In this document: positions 16,575 through 24,934 of the stretch, piece by piece
Position numbering within the stretch: position 1 is the first letter of the stretch
Layout of the letters: each line of letters begins with the position of its first letter
Source: Glycomyces artemisiae
Lineage (GTDB): Bacteria; Actinomycetota; Actinomycetes; Mycobacteriales; Micromonosporaceae
Length of the DNA stretch: 64,000 bases
Direction of reading: 5' to 3'
Assembly (NCBI RefSeq): GCF_003002955.1
Contig: NZ_PVTJ01000013.1
Span: forward strand, 62,001 to 126,000
Translations under genes and position numbers: made by a program
Notes under the pieces: model-generated
Database searches by the model: none
Seen by the model: the letters and a program-made list of their open reading frames with translations, nothing else
What the model was told of the DNA's origin: nothing

Positions 16575-16640
16575 GGGAACCTCCACATCGACTGATCCTC
16601 ACCATAACCAGCGCAAACGTGCCGCGCCGGGAAACGGAAC

Positions 16641-16667
16641 GGGCGGCGGGGGAGTGCCCCGCCGCCC
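16641..16667. terminator. Hairpin terminator of the serine protease gene
   Basis: 11-bp perfect stem GGGCGGCGGGG (16641-16651), loop GAGTG, complement at 16657-16667, 16 bases past the protease stop on the minus strand. Confidence 0.7.
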
Positions 16668-16682
16668 GCGCGTTCAAATGCG

Positions 16683-17840
16683 CTACGCGTAGTCGTCCGC
16701 GAGGTACCCGCGGATGTACGGCCACACCCGGTCCATGCGGACCGCCTGGTTCGGGCAGCCGCCGAGGTGGTGCAGGCCCACGACCTCCCCGGTGGACCGG
16801 TCGATCACCGGCGAGCCGGAGGACCCGCCCTCGGTGTCGCACAGGTAGTCGAGGTCGGTGTTCCAGCCGCGCCCGTGCACCGCCGGGTCGAGGACCTGGC
16901 AGCGCGAGCCCTGCTGCTCCGAGGAGCTGTCGGCGGCGATGCGCTTCGGCTTCCCGGCCGGGTGGCCGGGGATGAAGACCTTCTCGTTCTCGCTGGCGCC
17001 GCCGGTCGCGATCGGCAGGGCCGGCAGGTCCGCCACAGCTTCGGGGTCGTCCACGGTGAACAGCGTGAAGTCGAGCGTGTAGTCCGTGGCGAGGACGCTC
17101 GCGCCGCTCACCTTGATCGGGTCCCGCGTCTCGGGCTCGCCGCACTCGACGCACTCGAACCCGAACTGGACCTCGGTGCTCCGCGCCTCGGACCCGGAGC
17201 TGAAGCAGTGGTTGTTCGTCAGGAACCGGTTGTACCCGGCCTTCCAGCCGGTGCAGTACGACTCGCCGTCGATGATGAGCCTGGCGACGGACTGCGCCGC
17301 GTCGTACATGAGCGGCTCGGAGTCGCGGTAGCAGGGCGCGCTGCGCGAGTCGTCCTTCCCGCAGATGCTCTCTGGGGACGGCTCGTCGGCGGCGGGCCGC
17401 GCGTCGAGTTCCGCGTCGTTCAGGCCCCGCGAGTACTCGGCGACGCGCGCGGCGGCCTCCGTCCCGTCGGGCAGGTCGTTGAGCACGACCTCGGCGGCGT
17501 CCCCTTCGACCGAGAGCGCCCACAGGCCGCCGTCGGCGACGTCGGCCGGGCCGTACTCGCGGGACTCGCCCCCGTCCGGGCGCGCCACGGTGATCGTGTC
17601 GCGCGCGCCGAGTGCCACATCGTCGAAGCGGACCTTGATGAACGCGGCGTCGTCGTGGGCGATCCGCTCCTTGACGCCCGCCTGGAGCCCGATGTCGGCC
17701 GGTGCGGTCTGCGCGATCTGGTCGGCCCTGAACCCGGGGGTCTCGGCCGCGGCGGCCGGGGTCGCCATGAGGACCGCCGCCGCGGCGAACGCGCTCGCCG
17801 TGAACGCGAGCACTGTCCTTTTCGTCCTGTTGGATGCCAT
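16683..17840 (-). CDS. Secreted trypsin-like (S1, lysyl-endopeptidase-like) serine protease
   Basis: 385 residues with a cleavable signal peptide (basic N-terminus, hydrophobic core, ATPAAAAE near residue 33). A propeptide-like region of about 130 residues precedes the protease fold. The catalytic triad is readable: His211 in FLTNNHCF, Asp257 in YTLDFTLF and Ser341 in TEGGSSGSPV, and there are at least eight cysteines for disulfides (for example C160, C170, C196, C212, C230, C233). The GGSSGSPV form resembles lysyl-endopeptidase-type S1 enzymes rather than GDSGGP trypsins. Monocistronic, with a terminator hairpin just downstream. Likely extracellular nutrition or processing; specificity not determinable. 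Confidence 0.87.
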   Translation of the reverse strand: MASNRTKRTVLAFTASAFAAAAVLMATPAAAAETPGFRADQIAQTAPADIGLQAGVKERIAHDDAAFIKVRFDDVALGARDTITVARPDGGESREYGPADVADGGLWALSVEGDAAEVVLNDLPDGTEAAARVAEYSRGLNDAELDARPAADEPSPESICGKDDSRSAPCYRDSEPLMYDAAQSVARLIIDGESYCTGWKAGYNRFLTNNHCFSSGSEARSTEVQFGFECVECGEPETRDPIKVSGASVLATDYTLDFTLFTVDDPEAVADLPALPIATGGASENEKVFIPGHPAGKPKRIAADSSSEQQGSRCQVLDPAVHGRGWNTDLDYLCDTEGGSSGSPVIDRSTGEVVGLHHLGGCPNQAVRMDRVWPYIRGYLADDYA

Positions 17841-17891
17841 GGCCCCGAAGCGTAGGCGACGGCCGGGGCGGCGGCGGGGGATCGGGGAAAT

Positions 17892-17915
17892 CGGGCGGGG
17901 CCGCGGCCCCGCCCG
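17892..17915. terminator. 24-nt perfect palindrome terminator
   Basis: CGGGCGGGGCCG (17892-17903) followed by its complement, six bases past the DUF4190 gene stop on the minus strand. Confidence 0.65.
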
Positions 17916-17921
17916 AAGCCG

Positions 17922-18239
17922 CTAGTTGTACTGCTCGTTCCAGTCGTGGCGCCACTCGTCCCAGTTCGCGAAGACGCCGCCCACGATGCCCAGGACGATG
18001 AGGAGGATGAACGCGATGATCGAGATCCACCCGAGGATGATCGCGGCCCGCGCGAGGCCCTCGCCGGAGTTGTTGCGGCGCGTGATCTGGCCCTTGGCGA
18101 CGTAGCCGAGGATCAGCCCGAGGATGCCGATCGGGCTGCACCAGCCCACGATCGCGAGGACGAACGCCGCGATGGCGAGCCCGTTCATCTCCCGGGGCGC
18201 CCTCGCCGGAGCGCCGCCCTGCCCGTATTCCTGCGTCAT
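17922..18239 (-). CDS. DUF4190-type small membrane protein
   Basis: 105 residues: a short hydrophilic N-terminus, then two transmembrane hairpins (MNGLAIAAFVLAIVGW through GLILGYVAKGQITRRNN, and GLARAAIILGWISIIAFILL onward) with the DUF4190 signature of a GhAxxxI-like glycine-rich loop between them, and a charged C-terminal end. Function unknown. Followed at once by a palindromic terminator, so it is a single-gene unit. Confidence 0.8.
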   Translation of the reverse strand: MTQEYGQGGAPARAPREMNGLAIAAFVLAIVGWCSPIGILGLILGYVAKGQITRRNNSGEGLARAAIILGWISIIAFILLIVLGIVGGVFANWDEWRHDWNEQYN

Positions 18240-18312
18240 GGTGCCTCCATTGAAGACGGAAATGTGCGCAGTGTACGAAGCCCCGGTGCCCGGTCGTTCT
18301 CTTTTCGCGAAA

Positions 18313-19233
18313 TCAGGCCCGCCCGCGGAACCACGCGAGGGTCGCGGCGATCGCCTCCTCGTGCGGGGTCAGGCGCGGCTCGCCGAACGCGGCGCGGAAC
18401 GCGGTGTCGTCCACGACCCAGTCGCGGTCGCGCTGGTACCAGGTCTCGCCGAGCTCCCTGACGACCGGGTTGACCAGGCCCAGGGCCAGCTGCATGCCGC
18501 GGCGCAGCGCGGCGCTCCGGCCCGGCCCGCCCGCGGCGTCCCACACCATGTCGAGGAACTCCGTCCCGGTCGGCGCGGTGAGCACCGGCAGGTGCCAGGC
18601 CCGCCCGTCGGCCTCGGGGCGCTCCCCGAGGGTGACGAGCCCGGTGGCGATGTCGGGCAGGTAGGACACGGTGTGGAGCACGTCGGGGTCGCCGACCCAG
18701 CGGGCGGTCTTCCCGGCCGCCGCCGCGGCGAAGACCGTCGGCCCGAGGATGGTGTTGAGGCCGCGGGGCCCGAAGTAGTCGGAGGCGCGGCCGAGGGCCG
18801 CGCGCACGCGGCCCTCGCGGTGCGCGGCGAGGATCATCTCGGCGACCTTGGCGCGGGCCCGGCCCTTCGGGTTCGTCGCCGCGTACGGGAGGTCTTCTCC
18901 CATGGGGCCCTTGACGGGCCCGTACATGTACAGGTTGTCGGCCATGACGAGGCGGGACCCGGACCGCTCGACGGCGCTGAGGACCGCGTCGGTGAACCCG
19001 GGGAACTCCTCGGGCCACTTCGCGTAGGGCGGCTGCGCGCACTGGTAGATGACGGCGGCCCCTTCACATGCGGCGGCCGCGCCCTCGGGAGTGGTGACGT
19101 CGGCGGCGAGCCCGTCGGTGCCGCCGCCATGGCGGCTGACGGCGCGGACCCGGTGGCCGCGGGCCCGCAGCTCGTCGGCCACGGCACTGCCGATGGCGCC
19201 GGTCGCGCCGAGGACGGCGTGCAGATCGGTCAT
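18313..19233 (-). CDS. NAD(P)-dependent epimerase/dehydratase-like atypical SDR
   Basis: 306 residues. The N-terminal dinucleotide motif VLGATGAIGSAVADELRARG identifies an extended/atypical short-chain dehydrogenase; the active-site region reads VMADNLYMYGPVKGP, with a Tyr-xxx-Lys-like arrangement. A substrate domain occupies the C-terminal third (WHLPVLTAPTGTEFLDMVWD). Members reduce or epimerise sugars or quinones; the substrate is unknown. It is followed on the same strand by the PadR/monooxygenase pair upstream and could share their regulation, but a 31-base gap separates it from the monooxygenase stop. Confidence 0.75.
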   Translation of the reverse strand: MTDLHAVLGATGAIGSAVADELRARGHRVRAVSRHGGGTDGLAADVTTPEGAAAACEGAAVIYQCAQPPYAKWPEEFPGFTDAVLSAVERSGSRLVMADNLYMYGPVKGPMGEDLPYAATNPKGRARAKVAEMILAAHREGRVRAALGRASDYFGPRGLNTILGPTVFAAAAAGKTARWVGDPDVLHTVSYLPDIATGLVTLGERPEADGRAWHLPVLTAPTGTEFLDMVWDAAGGPGRSAALRRGMQLALGLVNPVVRELGETWYQRDRDWVVDDTAFRAAFGEPRLTPHEEAIAATLAWFRGRA

Positions 19234-19264
19234 GGGGACTCCCGATGCCTCGTAGGTGGAACCG

Positions 19265-20464
19265 TTATACCCCTGCAGCGGCGGGCGCGTCCCAGTCGAT
19301 GCGGTGGCGCTGGATCGGCCCGAGGGTCTTCTCCGGGTCCATCGCGGTCTTGAACATCAGCGGCATCATGAGCGGCATGACCGCCTGCGCGAACGCGCCG
19401 GGCGCCTTGGCGCGGTTGATCTTCGCGGCGTTCGCGGCGATGCTTTCGACGCGGGGCCGACGCAGCCGCTCGTAGGCGGCGAACGCCTCGGGCACCGGGA
19501 GGTCCCGCAGGCACCTCGCGAGCTCGATCCCGCTCTCGATGGCGAGCGAGGCCCCCTGCCCGGAGCTGTTCGACGGCGCGTGCACGCTGTCGCCCACCAG
19601 GACCGTGCGACCGCGGTGCCACACCGGCACGCTCGGCATGATCCACAGGGGACCGTGGCACAGCAGCCGCTCGGCGGGCGTGCGCCGCAGCAGCTCCGCC
19701 CCGGGGTCGTCGTCGGCGTAGATCTTCAGCAGCCGCGCCATCCAGTCCTCATCGGAGGTCTCGCGGAGCGCCTTGGCGGGCAGGGGGTCGACGAACGGCA
19801 GGTTCACGCCCCACCGCGTGCCGCCCTGCGGCAGGCGCCAGTACAGGTAGTACGCGCGCTTGCCGAACGCGAACGTCATGACCTCGGGCCCCACCGGGAC
19901 CTCGTGCTCCGACACGGCCTCGAACGAGATCATCCCGGTGTACTTCGGGCCCGGGTTGGCGGCGCCGACGAGGCGCCGGACCGCGGAGTGGACGCCGTCG
20001 GCGCCCACGATCACGTCGGCGCCGGCCTCGGTCCCGTCGCCGAACACGGCGGTCGCGCCGTCCCCGTCATCGCGGATCGCTTCGAGGTGCTTGCCGAACA
20101 CGAACTTGACGCCCATGGCCTCGGCCCGCTCGTGGAGGACCCGGTGCAGGTCCGCCCGGTGCAGCGTCCACATCGGCCCGACGTCGCCGAGCTGCGGGAC
20201 GGTGAAGCGGTGGCGCTTCCCGATCGTCAGGTTCTGGGCCGAGACGGGGTCGCCGATCGCGGCGATGCCCTCGTCGGCGCCGATGATCTCCAGCGCCCGC
20301 TTGCCGTTCGCGGCCAGCGCGAGCGTGCCGCCGACCCCCTCGGGCCGTCCGGGGTACGACTCGTAGACGGTGGCCTCGATTCCGGCCTTCACCAGGGCCG
20401 CGGCGGTGACCGGCCCGGCCACGCCGCCGCCGATGACCGCGGCGGTCCTTGCTCTCGTCGTCAT
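19265..20464 (-). CDS. FAD-dependent aromatic monooxygenase (PHBH fold)
   Basis: 399 residues with all three signatures of class A flavin monooxygenases: ADP-binding VIGGGVAGPVTAAALVKAG near the N-terminus, the DG motif VIVGADGVHSAVRR in the middle, and the GD motif VLVGDSVHAPSNSSGQGASL. It uses NAD(P)H and O2 to hydroxylate an aromatic or polyketide-like compound, or to inactivate an antibiotic. AGGAG precedes the ATG at 20464. The upstream PadR gene ends 20 bases before, so the two form an operon; PadR ligands are typically phenolic acids or drugs, consistent with an aromatic substrate. Confidence 0.85.
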   Translation of the reverse strand: MTTRARTAAVIGGGVAGPVTAAALVKAGIEATVYESYPGRPEGVGGTLALAANGKRALEIIGADEGIAAIGDPVSAQNLTIGKRHRFTVPQLGDVGPMWTLHRADLHRVLHERAEAMGVKFVFGKHLEAIRDDGDGATAVFGDGTEAGADVIVGADGVHSAVRRLVGAANPGPKYTGMISFEAVSEHEVPVGPEVMTFAFGKRAYYLYWRLPQGGTRWGVNLPFVDPLPAKALRETSDEDWMARLLKIYADDDPGAELLRRTPAERLLCHGPLWIMPSVPVWHRGRTVLVGDSVHAPSNSSGQGASLAIESGIELARCLRDLPVPEAFAAYERLRRPRVESIAANAAKINRAKAPGAFAQAVMPLMMPLMFKTAMDPEKTLGPIQRHRIDWDAPAAAGV

Positions 20465-20484
20465 GGTGGTCTCCTTGCAGGGGC

Positions 20485-21150
20485 TCAGGAAGGGGTGCTG
20501 GAGGAGTCGGCGGCGTGCTGCTCGGCGTGCTCCCACGCGGAGGCGGCGCCGCCGTCGAGGCCGCCGTGCTCGTGGAAGGACCGCCACTTGTCGAGGTCGG
20601 CGAAGGTCCCGGTGGCGATGTCCGCGATGAGGGCGTAGATCCACTTGATCTCGGCGCGGGCGGTGGCGAGGGCGTACTCGTCCTCGATGAGGAACATGCG
20701 CGGCACGGTCCCCTTGTGCCGGTGGAGCTCGCCTTCGTCGGCGGCGAGCCCGGTCTCCAGGGCCCGCAGGCGCCCGCGCAGCAGCTCGACCACCTCGTCG
20801 GGCGGGAGGACGACGGCGACGGACAGGCCGGCGCGGAACCGGGTGTGGTCGCCGTCGACGGTGGCGAGGAGCTCGCGGGTCCAGTCGGCGAGCTCGGCGC
20901 GGCCCTCGGCGGTGATGCGGTAGACGGTGCGCTCGGGCCGGTTGCCCTCGCGGGCGGTGCCGGCGGCCTCCAGGAGGCCGCGTTTTTCGAGGGCCGCGAC
21001 GACCGAGTAGAGCGAGCCCCACTTGACCTTCATGTCGCGGTCCTTGCCCCACCCGCGGATGGCCTGGCCCATCTCGTAGGGGTGCATGGGTTTCGACGCC
21101 GCCACGGAGAGCACCGCGAGCGCCGTCAGGTTGCCGCGTCTGCCGGACAT
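20485..21150 (-). CDS. PadR-family transcriptional regulator
   Basis: 221 residues. The PadR winged helix covers about 1-90 (LTALAVLSVAASKPMHPYEM, VKWGSLYSVVAALEKRGLLE, GNRPERTVYRITAEGRAEL), with a long helical C-terminal domain of the Vir-like/PadR-s2 type for dimerisation and ligand binding. It sits 20 bases upstream of the FAD monooxygenase on the same strand. A promoter with an overlapping inverted repeat lies just upstream of its start, so autorepression together with the monooxygenase is likely. Confidence 0.88.
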   Translation of the reverse strand: MSGRRGNLTALAVLSVAASKPMHPYEMGQAIRGWGKDRDMKVKWGSLYSVVAALEKRGLLEAAGTAREGNRPERTVYRITAEGRAELADWTRELLATVDGDHTRFRAGLSVAVVLPPDEVVELLRGRLRALETGLAADEGELHRHKGTVPRMFLIEDEYALATARAEIKWIYALIADIATGTFADLDKWRSFHEHGGLDGGAASAWEHAEQHAADSSSTPS

Positions 21151-21166
21151 GCGACCTCCTCGAATC

Positions 21167-21210
21167 GATTACTCGTTTTCGAGTATACGAGTTCGAGTAA
21201 TCAACTGCAA
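21167..21210 (-). promoter_or_regulatory. Promoter with overlapping PadR operator
   Basis: On the minus strand the -35 TTGCAG (21210-21205), a 17-base spacer and the -10 TATACT (21187-21182) sit about 30 bases before the padR start. An inverted repeat GATTACTCG (21167-21175) / CGAGTAATC (21194-21202) brackets the -10, so a bound dimer would block RNA polymerase. Several extra TACTCG/CGAGTA half-sites lie inside it. Confidence 0.7.
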
Positions 21211-21213
21211 GCG

Positions 21214-22143
21214 CTACTTCAGCCGGGCCGCCAGGGCCTCCACGCCGTCGAGGATCACGCCGAGGCCGAGCTCGAAGAGGTCGTCGAGGTCCATATCGTA
21301 ACCGTCCGACATGGACCCGGTGGGTCCGAAGAGCTTGGCGAAGTGGGGCACCGACGACATGAACGCGTCGTCGCCGAACTTCGGCAGGTACTGGAGGTCG
21401 GTCCACTCCTCGGAGGAGACGCCGGTGAGCGAGACCGCCTCGTCCTCGCGCTCGACGTTCATCGCCAGGCCCACGACGTGCGTGTAGAGCAGCACGTGCA
21501 CGTCGAAGTGCAGCTTCGGCGGCAGGTCGAGCCCTTCGAGCGCGCCGAGGAGCCGGTCCCCGAGCCGGATGATCCCCGGCAGTGGCAGTGGCCGGGTCAG
21601 CGGCTGGATGCGGCCGAGCCACGGGTGCGCGCGGTGCAGGCGCCACAGCTCCCGCGCGATCGACTCGACCTGCGCGCGCCACGGATCAGATTCGTCCACA
21701 GTGAACTCGCGGGAGCCGTACATCGTGTCGCCCATGAGCTCCACCAGCTGCTCCTTGTCCTCCACGAAGCGGTACAAGGACATCGGCGCCACCCCGCACC
21801 GCCCCGCCACCGCGCGCATCGAGACCGCCTCCAGCCCTTCGACGTCGGCGATCGCCACGGCCTCCTCGACCACGCGCGCCCGCGTCAGCTCCGCCGCGGG
21901 CTCGCCCGCCTTCGCCCCGCGCCGCGGCGCCACCACCGTCCCCGACCGCGGCCGGGTCACGACCAGGCCCTCCGTCCGCAGCACGTCCAGCGCCTTCGTT
22001 GCTGTGGCGAGCGCCACGCCAAATTCTTGGGCCACCTGCCGCGTGGACGGCACCTTGTCGCCCGGCAGCAGCTCCCGGTCGGCGATGCGCCTGCTCAGCT
22101 CCGCGGCGATGCGGGCGTACGGCGGTTCGATCGTTGCGGCCAC
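21214..22143 (-). CDS. GntR-TetR hybrid regulator (two DNA-binding domains)
   Basis: 309 residues. The N-terminal 75 residues are a GntR-type winged helix (YARIAAELSRRIADRELLPG, then KVPSTRQVAQEFGVALATAT, KALDVLRTEGLVV). A linker leads to a complete TetR DNA-binding domain (RARVVEEAVAIADVEGLEAV, SMRAVAGRCGVAPMSLYRFV, then EDKEQLVELMGD) and a TetR-type C-terminal ligand domain. Fused regulators of this kind are found in actinomycetes. It is divergent from a flavin monooxygenase; two copies of a GTCCTA-type palindrome lie in the gap and are its probable operators. Confidence 0.88.
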   Translation of the reverse strand: MAATIEPPYARIAAELSRRIADRELLPGDKVPSTRQVAQEFGVALATATKALDVLRTEGLVVTRPRSGTVVAPRRGAKAGEPAAELTRARVVEEAVAIADVEGLEAVSMRAVAGRCGVAPMSLYRFVEDKEQLVELMGDTMYGSREFTVDESDPWRAQVESIARELWRLHRAHPWLGRIQPLTRPLPLPGIIRLGDRLLGALEGLDLPPKLHFDVHVLLYTHVVGLAMNVEREDEAVSLTGVSSEEWTDLQYLPKFGDDAFMSSVPHFAKLFGPTGSMSDGYDMDLDDLFELGLGVILDGVEALAARLK

Positions 22144-22160
22144 GGCGGCCCCTCCCTCGT

Positions 22161-22223
22161 GCTGTCCTACGACAGATCCTAGTGCGCACCGGCCTCCCGC
22201 GACCCTGCTGTCCTAGGGCAGAT
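22161..22223. promoter_or_regulatory. Tandem operators of the GntR-TetR regulator
   Basis: Two 17-nt repeats, GCTGTCCTACGACAGAT (22161-22177) and GCTGTCCTAGGGCAGAT (22207-22223), 15 of 17 identical and spaced 46 bases start to start. Each approximates the palindrome CTGTCCTAGGACAG. They lie between the divergent regulator and monooxygenase starts. Confidence 0.75.
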
Positions 22224-22234
22224 TTGGAGTGTAT

Positions 22235-22263
22235 TTGCAGGTCAGGGCCCAATTTTCTACGGT
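22235..22263 (+). promoter_or_regulatory. Probable promoter of the flavin monooxygenase gene
   Basis: TTGCAG (22235-22240), 17-base spacer, TACGGT (22258-22263), about 40 bases before the GTG start. The second regulator operator ends 12 bases upstream of the -35. Confidence 0.45.
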
Positions 22264-22304
22264 GGTCCCAGACAACGCAGTACAACGTATCCCAGGAGAA
22301 CACC

Positions 22305-23426
22305 GTGACCACCGTCCTCATCTCAGGCTCCTCCGTCGCCGGCACCGCCCTCGCCTACTGGCTCCGCGAGCAGGGCCTCACCCCCGTCGTCGTCGAGCGC
22401 GCCCCGGCCCTGCGCCGCGGCGGCCAGGCCGTCGACGTCCGCGGCGCCGCCCTCACCGTCCTGCGCCGCATGGGCCTCGAACCCGACGCCCGCGCCCTCA
22501 AGAACGAATCCAAGGGCATGAACGTCCTCGACCCGGAAGGCAACGAGCTCATGCGGTCCGAGGAGTTCGCGCTCTCCTCCGGCGCCCTCGACTCCGAGGA
22601 CATCGAGATCCTCCGCGAAGACCTCGTCGACCTCGTCCACGCGAAGCTCGACGGCGTCGAGTACCTCTACGGCGACTCCATCACCGCCATCCGCGACGCC
22701 GCCGACGGCGTCACCGTCGAGTTCGAGCACGCCGATGCGCGCCGCTTCGACCTCGTCGTGGGCGCCGACGGCCTCCACTCCAACACCCGCCGCATCGCCT
22801 TCGGCCCCGAAGCCGACTACATCCACCACCTCGGCACCTACCTGTCGGTCTTCAGCCAGGACAACTTCCTGGGCCTCGACCGCTGGCAGACCTGGTTCAA
22901 CGACGGCGTGAACGGCGGCGCGGTCATGACCGTCCGCGACAACCGCGAGCTGCGGATCTTCCTCGGCTTCGGCGCCGGGCCCATCGAGTACGACTACCGC
23001 GACACCGAGGCCCAGAAGGCCCTCGTCGCCGAGCACCTCGCCGGGTTCGGCTGGAAGGTCCCGGAGTTCCTGGAGCGCATGCGCACCGCCGACGACTTCT
23101 ACTTCGACTCCATGGCGCAGATCAAGATGGACGCCTGGTCCGCGGGCCGCACCGTCCTCCTCGGCGACGCCGCCCACTGCGCCGCCCCGCTCTCCGGGCA
23201 GGGCACCAGCCTCGCCCTCGTCGGCGCATACGTCCTCGCTTTCGAACTCGGCCGCACCGCCGACCACGCGCTGGCCTTCGCCCGCTACGAGCGCCGCATG
23301 CGCCCCTTCGCCGAGGCCAACCAGGAACTCGCCCACATCGACCGCCAGAAGGTCGACCCCGACGAGTCCACCCGCCGCCTCGACGCCGTCAAGAACGCCA
23401 TCGACCTCGACGCCCTCGTCGACTAG
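22305..23426 (+). CDS. FAD-dependent monooxygenase, TetX/PHBH-like
   Basis: 373 residues from a GTG preceded by AGGAG. Signatures: TVLISGSSVAGTALAYWLRE (ADP binding), LRRGGQAVDVRGAALTVLRR typical of TetX-like antibiotic- or aromatic-modifying oxygenases, LVVGADGLHSNTRR (DG motif), and VLLGDAAHCAAPLSGQGTSL (GD motif). It would hydroxylate a lipophilic aromatic using NADPH and oxygen. It is divergently transcribed from the GntR-TetR hybrid regulator and probably induced by the regulator's ligand. Its stop overlaps that of the convergent SDR gene by 4 bases. Confidence 0.87.
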   Translation: MTTVLISGSSVAGTALAYWLREQGLTPVVVERAPALRRGGQAVDVRGAALTVLRRMGLEPDARALKNESKGMNVLDPEGNELMRSEEFALSSGALDSEDIEILREDLVDLVHAKLDGVEYLYGDSITAIRDAADGVTVEFEHADARRFDLVVGADGLHSNTRRIAFGPEADYIHHLGTYLSVFSQDNFLGLDRWQTWFNDGVNGGAVMTVRDNRELRIFLGFGAGPIEYDYRDTEAQKALVAEHLAGFGWKVPEFLERMRTADDFYFDSMAQIKMDAWSAGRTVLLGDAAHCAAPLSGQGTSLALVGAYVLAFELGRTADHALAFARYERRMRPFAEANQELAHIDRQKVDPDESTRRLDAVKNAIDLDALVD

Positions 23427-24277
23427 CCCAATTCCCCCGCCGCCTCCACCCGCTCCAGGATCTTCCCGGTGAGCCGGTGGAGGCGGTCCGCTGCGTCCGG
23501 GTCGAAGTCCTTGCCGGTCAAGGGGAGCGGAGTGGTGCGGCGCCAGGCGGTGACGGGGGCGGCGGGCGGGCCGTCGATGAGGGCGGCCATGGGGACGATC
23601 GCCTTCGCGACGCGCTGGGCGAAGAGGGCGGCCATGGCGTTGGTGAAGGCCCGCTTCGGCTGGGGGAGCGGGTCGGCCATGCCGGTCTTGACGAACATCG
23701 GGTTGTAGACGACGTACTTGGCGCGCGTGTCCGGGTGGCGCCGCGGGAAGTCGACGGCGAGGAGGTCGATGGAGCGGGACGCCTGCGTCGCGGCCTTCAT
23801 GCCCTTGTACGGCTCGCGCTCGAACGAGATGTCGTCCCAGAAGATCCGCCCGGGGAACCCGCCGGGCGCACCGAGGTTGAAGACCACGGGCGCCTCCGCG
23901 CGGTCGAGGAGCGGTACGAGGCCGTGGCCGATCACGAAGCGGCTCAGGTAGGACAGCGCGAACGTGTACTCCAGTCCGTCGGCGGTGAGGACGCGCCGCT
24001 GCTGGAACCGCTGCGTCGCGAACACCACCCCGTCCAAGGAATCCACTGAGGACTCGATCTCGGCGGTGACCGCGTGCATCCCGGCGACCGTGCTCAGGTC
24101 CGCCCGCAGGAAGCGGACCCGGTCGGCGGCGCCGAGCCGCGCGGCCGCCTCGGTGAAGGCCCGGCCCTTCGCCTCGCCGCTGGCGACGGCGATGACGCGG
24201 TCGCCGCGTTCCAGGAAGTGCAGGCCCAGGCCGCGGCCCATGCCGTCGGTGCCGCCGGTGATCAGGTAGGTGCGCAC
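23423..24277 (-). CDS. Short-chain dehydrogenase/reductase (retinol-dehydrogenase-like)
   Basis: 284 residues. TGGTDGMGRGLGLHFLERG is the NADP-binding motif and the active-site Tyr and Lys are in PYKGMKAA (YxxxK), but the usual catalytic serine strand reads VVFNLGAPGG, without a clear Ser. Substrate unknown. It faces a TetR gene across a 93-base gap that contains two similar palindromes, so it is probably repressed by that TetR protein. Confidence 0.8.
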   Translation of the reverse strand: MRTYLITGGTDGMGRGLGLHFLERGDRVIAVASGEAKGRAFTEAAARLGAADRVRFLRADLSTVAGMHAVTAEIESSVDSLDGVVFATQRFQQRRVLTADGLEYTFALSYLSRFVIGHGLVPLLDRAEAPVVFNLGAPGGFPGRIFWDDISFEREPYKGMKAATQASRSIDLLAVDFPRRHPDTRAKYVVYNPMFVKTGMADPLPQPKRAFTNAMAALFAQRVAKAIVPMAALIDGPPAAPVTAWRRTTPLPLTGKDFDPDAADRLHRLTGKILERVEAAGELG

Positions 24278-24300
24278 GGGGGTGCCGCCTCTCGTCGTAA

Positions 24301-24357
24301 GTCATCGATCGATGACAAGGCTAGACCGGGCGCCGCGATATGTCAACATCTGATGAC
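24301..24357. promoter_or_regulatory. Two TetR operator sites between SDR and tetR
   Basis: A perfect 16-nt palindrome GTCATCGATCGATGAC (24301-24316) and a partial copy GTCAACATCTGATGAC (24342-24357) share the GTCA...ATGAC ends and are 41 bases apart. One is beside the SDR start and the other ends 13 bases before the tetR start, so both genes could be repressed. Confidence 0.75.
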
Positions 24358-24370
24358 TTATGCTGACTTC

Positions 24371-24934
24371 ATGAACGCGCCCAAGCGCCGCGACCGCGCG
24401 GCCACCCGCTCCGCCCTCCTCGACGCCGCCCGCCGCCGCTTCGCCGAGCACGGCTTCGACGGCACCGGGGTGCGCGAGATCGCCGCCGACGCCGGAGTCG
24501 ACGCGACGCTGATCTTCCGCTACTTCGGTTCCAAGCAGGACCTCTTCGACGCGGCCCTCGCCACCGAGGTGCCCGCAGGGCTGGGGGAGCGGGCGGCCGG
24601 CCCGGTGGAGTTCACCGACGCGCTCGTGCGAGAGGTCGTCCTCGGCGACCCCGCCGGGAACGACGGCGAGCACCCGCTGCTGCTCATGCTCCGCTCGGCC
24701 GGGCGCCCCGAGGTCCGCGCCCGACTCCACGAGGAGGTCTGCAACGGCTACCTCGCGGACCTGGCCGCCCGCTTCGACGGCGAGGACGCGGCGCTGCGCG
24801 CCGAGCTCGTCGGCGCGCTCCTGCTCGGCATGGGCGTCATGCGCGCCGTCGTCGGCTCGCCGGTGCTCCCCGCGGCCGACCCCGAGCGGGTCCGCGCCCG
24901 CGTCGCCGCCATGGTCGCCGCGCTCGAAGCCTAG
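24371..24934 (+). CDS. TetR-family transcriptional repressor
   Basis: 187 residues. The helix-turn-helix region is RSALLDAARRRFAEHGFDGT, VREIAADAGVDATLIFRYFG, SKQDLFDAAL; the rest is a TetR C-terminal all-helical ligand domain resembling the TetR_C_17-like type (LLMLRSAGRPEVRARL). The internal ATG at 24371 was chosen because the longer frame would run through the operator. Divergent from the SDR gene it likely controls. Its stop overlaps the caspase-like gene stop by 4 bases, in convergent orientation. Confidence 0.85.
   Translation: MNAPKRRDRAATRSALLDAARRRFAEHGFDGTGVREIAADAGVDATLIFRYFGSKQDLFDAALATEVPAGLGERAAGPVEFTDALVREVVLGDPAGNDGEHPLLLMLRSAGRPEVRARLHEEVCNGYLADLAARFDGEDAALRAELVGALLLGMGVMRAVVGSPVLPAADPERVRARVAAMVAALEA

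Noticed and set aside
15307-18141. A 944-residue minus-strand open frame
   Set aside because: Arg-rich shadow of the serine-protease and membrane-protein genes; no recognisable domain.
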